Shown: positions 1 through 12,442 of the stretch, piece after piece
Layout: each line of letters starts with the position of its first letter
How positions within the stretch are numbered: position 1 is the stretch's first letter
Source: Kalaharituber pfeilii
Taxonomy: Eukaryota; Ascomycota; Pezizomycetes; Pezizales; Pezizaceae
Reading direction: 5' to 3'
NCBI GenBank assembly: GCA_015179045.1
Contig: WHUZ01000023.1
Location: forward strand, 1 to 64,000
Length of the DNA: 64,000 nt
Program-made: the position numbers and the translations under genes
Notes under the pieces: model-generated
Told to the model about the DNA's origin: nothing
The model's database searches: none
What the model saw: the letters and a program-made list of their open reading frames with translations, nothing else

Positions 1-1
1 C

Positions 2-682
2 GGTGACTCCAGCGTGCAGTCCCCCTTCATCAACCTCATCTCCGGCGCCTCCTCCGGCGTCCTCGGCGCGGCGATGGGCTCGCCATTCTTCCTCGTCAAA
101 ACTCGACTCCAGTCTTACTCGCCGTTCCTCCCCGTCGGTACACAACACGAGTACAAAAACGCCATACACGGGTTCAGCTCAATCTGGAGCAGCGAAGGTT
201 TCAAGGGACTGTACCGCGGCGTCGGCGCCGCGATGGTGCGCACGGGTTTCGGCTCAAGCGTTCAGTTGCCGACATACTTCCTCGCCAAGCGCCAGCTTGA
301 GAAGCACGGCGGGATGAAGGATACTCCGGCGACGCATCTTGCGGCTAGCACTGCGAGTGGGTTTGTGGTCTGCTGCGTCATGCATCCGCCAGACACAGTC
401 ATGTCGCGCATGTACAATCAGAACGGAAACCTGTACACTGGCATCTGGGACTGTCTCTCAAAAACTGTCAGGACAGAGGGATTGTTGGCGATATATAAGG
501 GATACTTTGCGCACTTGGCTAGGATATTACCCCATACGGTTCGTGATATCCGCAAGTCTCTCCTCTTGCATTCAAACATAGCTAACCCTGAGAGATTTTA
601 CTTGCAGATTCTTACCCTGACACTTGCCGAGCAAACAAATAAAATAGCACGGAAAATTGAGCAGCGGCTTTTCCTGGATTAA
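2..682 (+). CDS. OAC1: Mitochondrial carrier, oxaloacetate type (3' part)
   Basis: This is the C-terminal part of a mitochondrial carrier family protein; the N-terminus lies left of the window. Two exons are visible, 2–538 and 608–682, with a 69-bp intron (donor GTTCGT, branch GCTAAC, acceptor TTGCAG). The carrier signature P-x-[DE]-x-x-[KR] shows as SPFFLVKTRLQ near the start and in degenerate form as HPPDTVMSRM in the third repeat. Transmembrane helices and repeat-linking loops such as GFKGLYRG and GLLAIYKGY fit the family. The last exon encodes an ILTLTLAEQTNK-like tail, which in fungi is typical of the Oac1 oxaloacetate/sulfate carrier of the inner mitochondrial membrane. The intron is a multiple of three without a stop, so a naive reading runs through it. 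The substrate is inferred from family resemblance. Confidence 0.85.
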   Translation, partial: GDSSVQSPFINLISGASSGVLGAAMGSPFFLVKTRLQSYSPFLPVGTQHEYKNAIHGFSSIWSSEGFKGLYRGVGAAMVRTGFGSSVQLPTYFLAKRQLEKHGGMKDTPATHLAASTASGFVVCCVMHPPDTVMSRMYNQNGNLYTGIWDCLSKTVRTEGLLAIYKGYFAHLARILPHTVRDIRKSLLLHSNIANPERFYLQILTLTLAEQTNKIARKIEQRLFLD

Positions 683-1516
683 ATTTTTTTTTTATTTTTT
701 TAATTTTTCGGTTTAGCTGGTTCAACTATCGTTCCAGCACGATTATTCATTCCTTTTTAGCCTTTTCGTCACTTCCCATACCCAGCACACTGTGCAGCGC
801 GTGAGGGGGCAATATATCCATATATATTGAGGTCTGAGGTGGTCCGGAATGCAGAGGTAGATTTTTGTACGGGTGATTAGGGTAATATACGCACAAAAAC
901 GATCTGGAAAGGCTTATATGCTAGTTGGGGGGGCAGAGGAGGGGGGGGGAGGGGAGTTGCATATATATTAGACTTTTTTTTCTACCATATAGATTGTTAT
1001 CTATTTTTTTCTTTTTTTCTTTTTTTTTTAAAAAATTGTCTTCATGTGTGTTAGGGTTTTTTACGCGTAGTTCATAGAATTTATGGTTTATGGTTTCTGG
1101 GGTTGGGGGGTTGTGGAGGGGTCATGAGCGAGCAATTCAATGCTTTATTGTGCAGAAACGTCTTTTACCCCCCCTTTTTTTTCTTCTTTGCGTTTTTGTT
1201 CTTGGTGGCATATGCTAGAGATATATAGTTCTGTTTGTGCATTGTTTTGTCTGGGGGTGCGTGAGAAGGTGTTACTATAAAAACATATCAACAACAGTAA
1301 TTTTAGATATCCAGTATTACATTTTTCCTTGGGGAAAACTGTAAACAAACACAACGATTGTTAAAAAACAAGTTTTACAGCCCATAGTACATATATACGT
1401 CTAGTTCCCTGTGAAAATTCTCACATATAAAACAGATCAAGGAAAAAAAAAAAAAAAAAAAATTCTAAAAACACAACATACACACACAACACCATCATCA
1501 TCATCATAAGTAAGGG

Positions 1517-1564
<48 letters not shown>

Positions 1565-2669
1565 GCCCTCCTAAGAAGCGAAACACAAGCAAAAACATGC
1601 CCAACATGCAGACGGACGTACGACAACCAACAAACGTAAATCATAATTACATATCCTGCTCACAGAGTCCCTTTTTTTTTTTTTTTCTCCTTCATAGACT
1701 TGTTGAATTCACAAGCCTTTAAAAAAAAAAAAAAGAAAAATTTCCCAAAATTACCCCCAAAAACTCCTGTAACACCCCTCTACCCCAGGCCGCGCTGGCA
1801 TCATATAAAACAGAAAGAATGTTTGGTATGCCTGCCCCACTTTGAATAGAGGTGGTGCGTACGAAAAAACATGTTTAAAAAAAACCGCACTCACATAAAC
1901 CGACACACACACGCGCACATTCTGTCAGTAAAAAAAACAAGTGAACATAACTAAAAACTCAAGAGAGCACCCAACGAACGAATAAAAAAACTCAAGCTGG
2001 CATGAAGACTTAATCCCAGAAGCTATAACCTTCAATTGCGTGTAATCCCGTTTTCGTTTCTGTTATACTTTCTTTCATTCATGCATTCATTCAACCATCG
2101 TTACCATCAAGAACCCCAAGTTCCAACCCCCACTTCCCAGAAAAAAAAAAAAGAATGCAAACCAAAGCATCGCATCACCTTGTAACAAAAAAAAAATAAA
2201 TAAATAAATAAAAATCCCTTATTCATCCCTACCCACAAATCAAAATAAACAGACAATAAGAAAGAAATAAGAAAGAAAAAGAAAAAAAAAAGAATGCAAA
2301 ACACACAAGGGGAAAATAAAAACAGAGTTGGTATAGTAACAACGTATGTGACAGCGTCCGAGTGCCATATACATGCGAAGGAGGAAAAAAGCGAATGCTA
2401 AAGTGCATTTTTTTTTGAAAGAGGAATATTTACAGCCTGGCTTCGGTACCGGGCTAATCGAGAAGGAGCGTGAAGGCGAGTTGGATGGTGGTGAGGATGA
2501 GGGTGTTACGTATTCCCGAATCAGGAGAGGGGAGGCGAGTACTAGGCACAGGGAAGGGAAGTAGTTGAATGGAAAATTTAGAGCTTTACCATAGCAACTA
2601 CGTGCAAACAGTGTGACATCTGTTGTTGGTGAGTTGGTTTCACAATTGATTTCAGGGTAATAGATGAGT
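683..2669. other. AT-rich intergenic spacer with poly(A) runs
   Basis: About 2 kb between the carrier stop and the WDR44-like stop, so both genes point their 3' ends into it. It holds many homopolymer tracts, the longest being 42 A at 1522–1563, plus T- and G-rich patches and short ATAAATAAAT motifs. Open frames here are A/T-rich and resemble no protein. No RNA gene was recognised. Both 3' UTRs presumably lie inside. Confidence 0.6.
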
Positions 2670-5623
2670 TTACTTAGCACATTGCAATTTTGTTTGTGAT
2701 GACCCTTTCATCTTCTTGGCGAGGAACACGGTGCTGCCACACCTACATCATTGCTGTCAGCAAAAGCTTCCAATGGTGAGCGCAAATTGAAACCTCACCT
2801 ATGGCAACTCATGCAATCCACGTTATCACTCTCCTCGCTTGAGTATCCTTCTTGCACCGAAGTATCTGTGCTCTGTCCTGCATTCCCAACCCTATTCCAT
2901 CTATCCCCAACCGAATTATCCACAGTGCTAGAAACCGTACTATGAGTATCCCTTGTTTTCGTATTATACATCGGAACCTCTGGCCTTCTTGGTATTGAGT
3001 TCGCTGTGCTTGCTAAACTGCCCGTATGCGAATGCCCATTTGCTGAGCCATTCCCAACTGATACTCCAGCTATGCTGCCGCCCTTGTTGCTGCTAAGGCT
3101 TTGCGCTCTACTGCGCGTTCCACGTGGACTACCTCCAATATTCAGGCTCATCCCACCCATACTCTTCCGTGGGCTCACACTCCTGTTCCGTGAGGATTCA
3201 TCTATCCCTAATCCACCAAGCGAGCTCCGCCCTGAGACATCACTCCCTATACTGCTTCTCCAATTATTATTCTGGTTTAGACTACTTCGTCGCCCAACTC
3301 CAAGCTTCCTAGAGAACGTTGATCCATTTTCCCATTGCTCATTTTTCCGTTTAAGGTGAGCACAGTCCTGGCGGAAGACTTTAATCCGCCCGGTAGAGTC
3401 TGCCGTGACGATAATATGGCCATCGGAGTGCAGAGCACGCGGAGAAATAGAAGCCTGATCTTCCGGAACCTGGGGCAATGCATTCGATGCAGCTCTCACC
3501 TTGGGTGAATCAGCCACACTAGAGGTATCCGAACCCCCTCCAAGATATACCGGTGGTGGATAGCACAGATCGTAAACAGGATCCCTTGAAGATCCCAGCA
3601 GCAACCGTGTTTTTGTCGGTGCTAATATTGCAACCGTGACAATGCTTGAGGACGCTATACAAAGCAACGTCAGAATCATAAAAACGCAAATCGGGACTCG
3701 CTTGCCAGGGACCCACCTTCAAAGTATTCCACCGGAAGCTTTGCTTTCTTCTCCCCGTCTTCTGGAGCCGCGCTCCAAATGTATACCTTTCTGTCCTCGC
3801 TTCCACTTGCAATATACTTGACGTCATCACTAAAGGTTGCACGTATCTGCGAGCATGTATTCACATATCCTTTGAACTTTGTTTCCAGGCTTTTGTCCCT
3901 CAGATTATATAACCTCACTCTTGAGTCATTGCTGGTAATCAAGATCTTGACTTCTCCATTGGTGTCCTCTGGTGGTAAATATGTTGTTTCAATCCCTGTT
4001 ATCTTACTACCCTTTGCATTTCTACCCAAAGTCGAGCGAACCAGAACCTGCGTGTTATACCGTAATCCTTCCGTTTCATAAAACAGACACAACCCAGTCG
4101 AACATCCCGCTATCGCCATTCGCCCATCAGGAGTGAACGCGACCGCAGTAATCAAATCAGGTACTTCATTCCAAAATGCGACGCTCTTATCGGGTATACT
4201 CCACAACCGCAGCTTAGAGTCCAGGGATCCAGCAAGGAAGAACCGGTCATCGATGGGATGAAAAACAATTGAAGTGACAAAATCACTATGCTGAAAGCAA
4301 CACAAGCATTCCTTTTTCGTTACGTGCCACAGACGAACGGTCTTATCCATAGAGGAGGACAGTAGGAATTGATTCTGCAGATAAGTTTACTAATCAGCAT
4401 CCCCTGCAAAGCACCTCCATTACCTAACCTACCTTGCTCCAGCTCAAATCCAATATATCAGCAGTATGCCCTGCATACTCCTGGACTGGTTCATTTCGGA
4501 ACACAGGCGCGTTGAGCCTCATGCCTGCGCCCTGTGTATAAACCCCACCCATCGCTGACCCAAAAGCATCTTCCTCAGTCTCATGAGCTGATCGCTCTTC
4601 TGCCGTCCCAATTACTTGCCAGACTCTGACAACCTTATCCTGACCTCCTGCTGCCAGGTATTTCCCATCTTTGCTGAACTTCATCGCCCATATTGCTCCA
4701 CTTTTGTGCCGCGGGATGGCCAAAGACGTTGCGCTTGTTGCTGCGTTGCTGCCTCGGCCATTTTCGCCCTCGTATATGGGTTCCCGGTAAAGCTCTTGAG
4801 CAAGGAATATGTTATTGAATTCCCGTCGGGATTTGTGGTGAGACCGGACCTGAACAAACCGCGGTTTCAGCAAGCCTATCCGCAAACGATGATACGAATG
4901 ACGAAGAGGCTCACCCGAATGTACTTTGGAGGTGGTGGATATTGTGGTGTATAACCAATTGGCTGGGAAAATACGTGCGCATCCATGCCCTCGGTTCGTA
5001 AATCTCCCTCTGTACTTTCCTCATCATCGAAATCATTGCGAAGACTCTTCTTCCTACTACCACCAATGAATCGGCTCAAAAACGAAACCATCTTCCTAAG
5101 CCATAGCGTCAGTTAGCAAACCAGGATTCCACCTTAAAAACAGAAGATTCCGACATACTTTTTATCTTTACTAGAATTTACAGAGTTCCCATCCCCACCC
5201 CGTTTATTCGATTCACTAGGCTTAGGTGAGCCCGAGCCCAAGGCATCTCCATGGCCGATCGCAGAAGGAGAGTTGAGATTTAAGTCTTGTGCAGTGCCTG
5301 TCCGTTGTAGAATATGGGCTGTCAATGGATCTGCACCTTGTATTCCTGCCGCTGAGCCTTTTCGCTTTACCAGTGGTGTTTTGAACTCTGCAGTGCCTTG
5401 GCCATCCGTCACCAGTGGGACTGTGCAACAACATATCTTTAGTTAGAGTGCATGCGGCATTCGTGAATGGCAGTGAGGAAAAAAGAAAGCACAGACCATC
5501 TGGTTCGGACGCCTCTCGACCATCTGTCATTGTCATCGCATCTGCACCAGCGGGTTTGATCGGCCTCGCATAATCCGATGGCGAATTGTGGGTCACTGTT
5601 ATTGAGGGCGCCTCAGGAGCCAT
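2670..5623 (-). CDS. WD40 repeat protein, WDR44-like
   Basis: Seven exons on the minus strand: 5497–5623, 5159–5420, 4915–5095, 4433–4849, 3717–4374, 2799–3654, 2670–2742, giving 857 codons. The N-terminal third is Ser/Pro-rich, followed by a basic SRFIGGSRKK motif. About seven WD repeats fill the middle (for example GAIWAMKFSKDGKYLAAGG, DKTVRLW, DSKLRLW, EDRKVYIW, TGRIKVF). A long Ser/Arg-rich tail follows (SRNRSVSPRKS, SRAQSLSS), probably a phosphorylation platform. Metazoan WDR44 binds Rab11 on recycling endosomes, and the fungal relatives are mostly uncharacterised. I added the last small exon because the penultimate exon ends at CMSCHR followed by an AG|GTGAGG donor; after a CTGAC branch and TAG acceptor the frame continues as CG…CAK, restoring a Cys-rich terminus. 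Ending at the in-frame TGA (2795) is the alternative. Confidence 0.82.
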
Positions 5624-7865
5624 CGTTGATCAGTAGCGAAACTGTTGCAATAAGAAACACCACAGAGCTGACTGTCTAGATATTTTTGACAAGCACCGCT
5701 TGGTTGGAAGGAATTGAAAACTTCACGGTAGCTGTTGTCTAGCTCGGGGCAAGAAATGGTTGAAGCTTGACGTTCAGTCACAGTGCTCCCTTGCCGTGAG
5801 GGAATGGGGGGGGCGAACTAGGCTTGTATGGGGGGGGTGAAGATGCCTACAGGTACAGCTGCCTGTAAATGTGTATGAATACAGACTGCCTAATTTCTTC
5901 AGGAGATAGCACGCAGTGCAGTTGTGTGATGAGATGCTCGAGGTATGGGGGGGGGGCTGATCTGAAAGCTGCGAGACTGGAGTTGCTAAGTGGCAAAGTT
6001 GTGTGGGTACTTTCGCCTCTGTGATTCTTGGGTGCCCTGTACCACTTTTGTAGTCTGGTTGTACCACCTTCGATGTCTCATGAACCAGCGCGAAAACCAG
6101 GGAAAATACTTCGAAGGAGAATTAATATACATTGCAGAGAAGTGATTCATGCAGCACTACGTATCCCATGAACGGGGGAAGAAAGGCAGGGCTCATACTT
6201 ACACCTGTGGCCAAGTACTCCCGTGCCTGATTTTTGGGATACAGTGTGCTTTTAGCCTACAGCTGCTCCGTGTATACCGGGGAGCCTGCTATGCCAACTC
6301 GTACTTACGATGAGCACGGCAGAGAAGCTGGAATTCAGATGAGCAATTAATATTAGCTGCTGCACTGCTCCCAGGGGAATCGGGGCGGTAGCAGCACAAG
6401 CGCGATCGCTCGCTTGTCTTTGATTTTGGGGCAATTGAGCTCTCCAGAACCGTCAGTTTCGCCGTGGGTACAAGTATGTGGAGGCGAACCAGAAGTATCG
6501 TCACCGCGCCGAGCGTTTTCAAGTATGATCATACAGAGAGGCCGAATTCAGTTGCAAGCTGCCGCTGCACAGCCCTGCAGCCCTGCAGGCATCGAGAGGC
6601 TAGCAAGCGAGCGGGAGGGCAGGCAATCACGGTGCGCGCACCCACCACCTCACGTCGCACCGACGCGCCAGGCGGATCCTGATTCTGTCGAGCAGGCGCC
6701 GGCTAACAACGTGGCTGATCGATATCAAGGAACAGCGCCGCGGCGGATAGACAGGGCCGTGCGGCACAGCGGTGTGCTAGAGATGCGAGGGAGGCCTGTT
6801 TAGTAGCTGGACCTATAAAGCTCTATTGCTCTTGTTGATACTCTTGACGTCACATTCAGCTCTGCGCGACACTTACTGCTTGTCCAAAGCTGCACCTCTG
6901 TAGTCTGCAAACCGAGCAGAGTCTGGCAGCAGCACCTTCCACCTGGGAAGCTCGGTAGGTTCGATCAGGCGCGTGAACGAGAACGAGAACGAGAGCGAGA
7001 GCGAGAGCGGCAACGAGACCGCAAGCAGCAGCTGGGGGAGAGAGTTGATTTCTGAGTGCTAGCACAGCGGCCCTCTACGCAGCATAGCAGTATTTGCGTA
7101 TGATTGAGGCTTGCGACTTCAAGTCACAATCGCCAGGCGCCCTCGCTGTGAAATATATATCCACCCCCGGATCCGCTTAGGCTTACCTTGGCTAGCAGTG
7201 AAGGACTGCTACTAGATGCTTCTGTCACCGGCGCGCGGCTGCTTCAGGTGCCGCGGTCCGCCCGCTCCAGAGGTATACGGCCGCCGCAGCGTTATATCAG
7301 CTCCGACTTTACTGTCAGCTGTATCTCATGTAGGGGGCTAGCCAGCTATTTCGGGTTCGCCTGTAGTACGGTATCACAAGCTTCCGCTGTCGTGACTGAC
7401 AAGCTTCTGTGCAGCTGCCGGTGACGTTTATTGCCCTGCCTCCTGAGGCGGCTCCTGCCACCACTGTGTTGATAGGCGCCTGAACTGAATTTAAGCTGAA
7501 GGCAGGCAGTGCACAGCATGTCAGCAATAATGATATGATTACTTAGGCAATCTAGCATCGTGCCCAGCTGGTTTCACGAGAATTCAGGATTTAGGCAGCA
7601 TCAACTACCATGTAGTTTGGTAACTACCGTTTCATTTACGGAGGGCGGAGCCCGATGGACCGGGTTGCACAAATGCCCGCACTGCAACGTGCTTGTGCTT
7701 GTGTAAGTGCGAGTAGTTGCAAAGCAGCTCGGACCAACTGTAATGCCGGCCCGGCCGCAGCCCCTTGTGGACGGATGAGAGGCACACGACAGACTAGGCG
7801 CATGATACCAAGGCAAGGCGCCAGATACTGGTAGCAGCTTGGTATGGAACTATAATAATATCGAG

Positions 7866-7906
<41 letters not shown>

Positions 7907-10741
7907 CACATGACCCCGCGTGCAGCTGTTCGCCATGGTAGGGCTATAGTACCCCTAATAGGGCAAAAGACATTCCGGTACTGTAGCATGCATCAGGAAG
8001 TATATCTAAGAAGCAGTCTTGAATTGCAAACAAGTATCTAACGCAATCTGCTATATATGCCGCTCTTCAGTTGATATAAGTTGTGTAATTCACAGAAAAA
8101 GATATTCTATGCTCGAGACTGATTCCATGAGATTTTTCTCCTATTGCGCTTTGTATGAGACACCAGTGACTTGTCAGTTAAGGTTATGTAGTGTAGTGGA
8201 GCTTCCTTAGGCACGTGACCCTGTCAGAATTTCAATGCGTCAGCATCTTTATTGAAGCTTCATAACAGTCTGGGCACGAGAACATGAACTGCTGGTGGAG
8301 TTTCTACAGTACATATCTGAGCTAAGAAGCCTAACTACTTACGGCCAAGTCTTCCTGTCTCCTAAATTCCGCTGCCCCCCTCCAGTAACAATCGATATAT
8401 CACTGAAACAAGGAAAAAAGCTTACCAAAAAAGATCAGAAATTGGGAAGCTTACCAGGTACACACAACGACGTCATGTGCGTCGGATCACCATCGCATCC
8501 AGCATGCCACCTCAGTCTACCACCAAGAGAGGCTAGCCTATAATAAGCGTCCTAGTCAACAAGAGGGGGCTTTCTATGATAAGGAGCCATAAAAGGTGAG
8601 AGAAAAACTATATATAATTTTAGAGTTAGCCGTTTTGACGAATCCCGAACTTGCGCCAGTGAAGGCTAGCAATGTTAACGGTGACAGGGCCAGGCATGAC
8701 CCGTACCGCTCTTATGGCGTGGCCATGGAATATAGGTTTTTCATTTTGGAACGGCTGGTAGGAGGACAGCTAGGCGCACAAGGATATGAGCTTCGAATTG
8801 AGATGAGATGAAAGAAATTTGCTCAGATTCACAGGCAATATATGTGTGAGACCTTAGCGAGTGCGTTACAGAGGAACATGGCGAATCAAGAACGAGTTGG
8901 CACCAGTCCGCTTGATGAAGCAATCTGGATCCTGTGTCCAGGGTATTTTGGTTGGTGCTGCTCAGCGGTAGTTTCAGAGGGGGGCGCTCATGAACATATG
9001 ATATGTAAGGTAAGAAGTACATACCCTACGGGAGTAGGGAGCCAAAATCCATTCTGTTTGTAAACCTCGGGACTATTCTCTTGCCTCCCTTGGCAACGCG
9101 ACAATGGGAGACAGCACGTAGCACGTGCTTTGATGCTACTTATGGTAGGTTCTCTGTGACAGCTGTTCCAGTGTGCGGGGAATGATGGGCATGTTGCAAC
9201 TTTAACTTGATTCCCAGTGGCCCCTCTCCAAGCACCTCCATGCGTGATGAAACCCTAGCCCTCCCGCGCTCAGAAGTGAGGAAACCTCAATATTGTGGTC
9301 ATCGAGCCAATTGTATTCCACAATGGATGAGAGGCCAGGTATGCTCTTACATGCTCCCTCGATGATCTGCAGCTGGCCTCGTGCGCTTCAGACCCCGCAC
9401 ATCCAACCTACCTTTGAGTCGGAGTTATTGCTTCTCACAAAGTAATACATGCTTTACTTCCGCTTGCCAACACCCACTCTTGTTGAGGGGTTTCAGTTTG
9501 TTGTTTGGGTTCTTCTGTTAAATGCTAGGACATTTCGCCAGAGCTCCCGTATCATAGCAGGCTCCTGGTTACTTCCCTGCTACCCGCCGTACATGATACT
9601 TGTCATGATCAGCATGTGCTACACTCGAGAAACCATGTATGCATAAACCTTCGATATTACGAGGTTGGAGGTGTTTTGAAGTAAAAATTGAAGAGAAAAC
9701 AAATTGTGTACCTTAAGTAGGCATGTGTAGAATACATGGGAAGAGCGATACTTGCGGCCGGCCGGCCGGCTGACTACATGCTAAAGCTCGCACAAAAACC
9801 ATACGATCGATAATGGTTTCACTGCATTGGAATCGCAGGCGAAGCAAATCTGTCTAGCGCTAGCTATCGCATGCGCAGTATCGCAGGAGAGACAGAACTC
9901 GATCGCAATAGAGAAACGGGCTGTTATGTGTATGTAAGTAATGCAATGTGCGTATCCATGCCTGACCAGGCCCATCTACTGCCCGTTGCTGTAAGATGTG
10001 TGGGGAAATCGTGGGAAGTGCACACAAGGTCCTCGAGCTTACATTAATATTCGCGATGGTTATTAGGAAGAATACCTATCGACACTTATATAAATATCTC
10101 CCAACGGGGATGCATATTTATATCTTGTATTCGTTGGGAAGGGACCTGCTCGTTCGAAGTACATATGTAACCTTCGTCTCCCAAAGGCAGGCCTCCTTAT
10201 TCGCCATCCTATTTGCGGCCTGGCGCGGCAGATCCTTGCCCGCGTGGTGCAAGTGGTGACTGCTGAACTGCAAAAGCAAACCACCATGCGTGCGACTGCC
10301 GCCACACCCATGTTGCGTCCCGATGCCCCAATGAAAAACTCTGTCGTTAGCTAACTTTGGCTCTACACCTCTCTTCTACCGCCTGCATCCACATCAGGTT
10401 TAACGTCCTGGCTCTGCAAGGGTTAGCGTCCTTGGCCTTGCGCTGGAAACTTCATGTACCCATCCTTTACTGCACCCTCCCCTCTCCCCATCCACGCACT
10501 CACACAACCGTTTCCTTTTCTTCTTGAGAGAGCAACCGTCGTCATAAATATTTCTGTGCCCTCTCTCTCCTACCTTTTTTTCCCCCCTTCTCCTTGTACC
10601 GTAGTTCCTGAGGTTTGTAGTCCGACTAGAAAAGTAGCTCCGCTTCTAGACAAGAAAAAGAGGGCAAAAAAAATCACAAAAAGCAATAACCAAAAATTTT
10701 GAAGCGTGTTCTGCTTTACCCTCACTCTTTCCCCACCTGTC
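5624..10741. other. Gene-poor block, 5.1 kb
   Basis: No open frame here has protein-like composition or recognisable domains. Visible content: a GAACGA/GAGCGA hexamer tract near 6976–7012; a 34-T run at 7868–7901 followed by CACATGACCCCGC; one copy of the dispersed motif AGTCTGGGCACGAGAAC at 8267–8283; a self-complementary GGCCGGCCGGCC stretch near 9756; and a CT-rich tract at about 10450–10600 just upstream of the next gene. Base composition changes repeatedly along the block, which suggests old insertions. The promoters of the two flanking divergent genes should lie at its ends. Confidence 0.5.
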
Positions 10742-11527
10742 ATGGCACTATCAATAAAACAGGCGGAATCGAACGCGGCTCCAGTTTTTCTCTCTTTTAG
10801 CATGGACAGTGCCCATGCGGTATTTAACTTTTCTTTCCCTATACCACAAAGTGCGACGCCGGCGTCCGCTGGATATTCAACGTTTTGCAGGAAACGGGCC
10901 AGGCCGCTTGCCGATATTGACGGACATTGTCGTGAAGTCACGAAAAAGCGGCGCCTGCGTTTAGCATTTGTCACATCACGATTGAGTGCACCGTTTGCAT
11001 CTCCACCACGAAACAATGTGGATAGAGGAAATTCGAAGATTGCCATCTGGGCAAAGCAGAGAGCAGCCCCTCAACATCAGTTCCGAAAAATGGCTATTTT
11101 AAATAGGATAAAACGCGAAGCTATGGCGCTTCGTGAAGCCCAGCAAAGGCAGATTGAAATTGCGAGACAACAAAACCTGTTGGCAGCCAGATCCTACTTT
11201 GTTGCCATTGAATAAAAATCACTGACCATTGATAGTGAAAAAATGATGGCAGCTCCACCTCGGAGGAGTTCAAAGCGACTTCAATTGAAGAAGTCCGCAA
11301 AGCAAGTCACGGTGGAGGAAAAAATACAGGAACTGCAACGGGTGTGTGAAAGGCCTGTGAGGGAATACCGGAAAATTGCTCCAGGTGTGAATTGTGCAGC
11401 AATTATGTATATAATTTGTGCTAACCTATTTCCAGATCCCAATCACACCCCGTTGTACCGGAGACCGCCTACTCCTCCTAGCGAGGAAGAGCTGGAAAGA
11501 CAAAGGAAGCAGAGAAAACGGAGGTGA
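10742..11527 (+). CDS. Conserved basic fungal protein, function unknown
   Basis: Proposed exons 10742–11178, 11236–11384 and 11436–11527 (225 aa). The first intron uses GTTGGC and a CACTGAC branch; the second, 51 bp, uses GTGTGA, GCTAAC and TTCCAG and is a multiple of three. The core block RKRARPLADIDGHCREVTK, then a KKRRLRL stretch, TSRLSAPFASPP, a DRG-SKIA-WAKQ motif and AILNRIKREA, resembles a family I recall as conserved hypothetical proteins across filamentous ascomycetes. The protein is strongly basic with Arg/Lys clusters resembling nuclear localisation signals, and the C-terminal half (KIQELQRV, SEEELERQRKQRKRR) is helical and charged. A nuclear role is only inference. The first donor is the least certain boundary. 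Confidence 0.65.
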
Positions 11528-11672
11528 TTTAGTTTTACTTTTATCAGTTTGCTTTGACGATATGACGATGTTATGACGGCGTATGGGTCTGATAACGCGT
11601 ATATTGGCGTAAAAAAAAAAAAGGATGAATTGCATTGTTTTGGATAACGAATTTCTTTTTTGGTGGGGTATA

Positions 11673-12442
11673 TCATGCGAGTTTGCTTGTCTGGCTGGCG
11701 AGTTGGCGAGCTCGGTCCTCAGCGATATCACACATAGCCTGCCAGGTGTGACGCATTGTTAGTGAGAAATAGAGTTTGGCAAATAAAATGGGCAACAAAA
11801 CGGAGGGAATATGCACATTAATGGCTTCAGTCTTCTCAGCTTCGATGTCCCCGCGGGCAATTCTCTGTCTCATATTTTCCATAATGACAGGCCTACTCCG
11901 GCCATTCACAAACACTCTATATCATGTGTCAGTCTCACTATAAGTGACGTGTATCTCGTATAACTGATGCATACACGTATCTCATCCCTGGTAACCAATT
12001 GTGAACTGCGTGTCAGCAATGTTCATTCTACAATTGTCCGATTTCCTTGAAAACTGCCTTGCATACCTGGAAAGGTTTGTTCGTACTCGTCGTTAAGTCT
12101 TTTAAGCTGTTCTGCCTCTTCTTCTGACCCAGTTAAGCTTGCTTGCTCTTTCTTCGAGTGTTCTGAGTCCACTTTTTTATCTCCTAGTCGTGGATGTACT
12201 GCAAGTATTTTCAGTAACCGCTCTGTGTCACTAGTTGACCCAGATACCTTAAGCCTGGAGAGTGATTGGCGAACGAACTGGATGAGCTCGGTGTAGGAAT
12301 TGAACGTATTTTCAGCAAGCTGATCAACAATTAGTTCGTTCAGAGCTTCAGATGGCTCGAACAGATGTAAAAACACTATGGCTCGCTCCTGTGCCGGGAG
12401 GGAGCTAAGGGTGGATACAGCAGGCAGGACGTAAGATGGCAT
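11673..12442 (-). CDS. OHCU decarboxylase-type protein (urate catabolism)
   Basis: Four exons on the minus strand: 12067–12442, 11975–11987, 11817–11916, 11673–11738, giving 184 aa. The family (2-oxo-4-hydroxy-4-carboxy-5-ureidoimidazoline decarboxylase) acts after uricase and hydroxyisourate hydrolase to form S-allantoin. Diagnostic features are ILAVHPRLGDKK with the His of the catalytic HP pair, SEEEAEQLKRLNDEYEQTFPG, YVVFVNGRSR and a final EAIN…AMCDIAEDRARQL helix. The second exon is only 13 nt (GGATGAGATACGT) but is required to read FPG-MRY-VVFVNGRSR in frame, and both bordering introns have acceptable sites. The last intron is 78 bp and free of stops. The start codon follows directly on CTCCAG, so a 5'-UTR intron is possible. 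No other urate gene is near. Confidence 0.85.

Noticed and set aside
5774..6067. 97-codon minus-strand frame upstream of the WDR44-like gene
   Set aside because: No domain, and the composition is typical of random frame; the neighbouring G runs make it unreliable.
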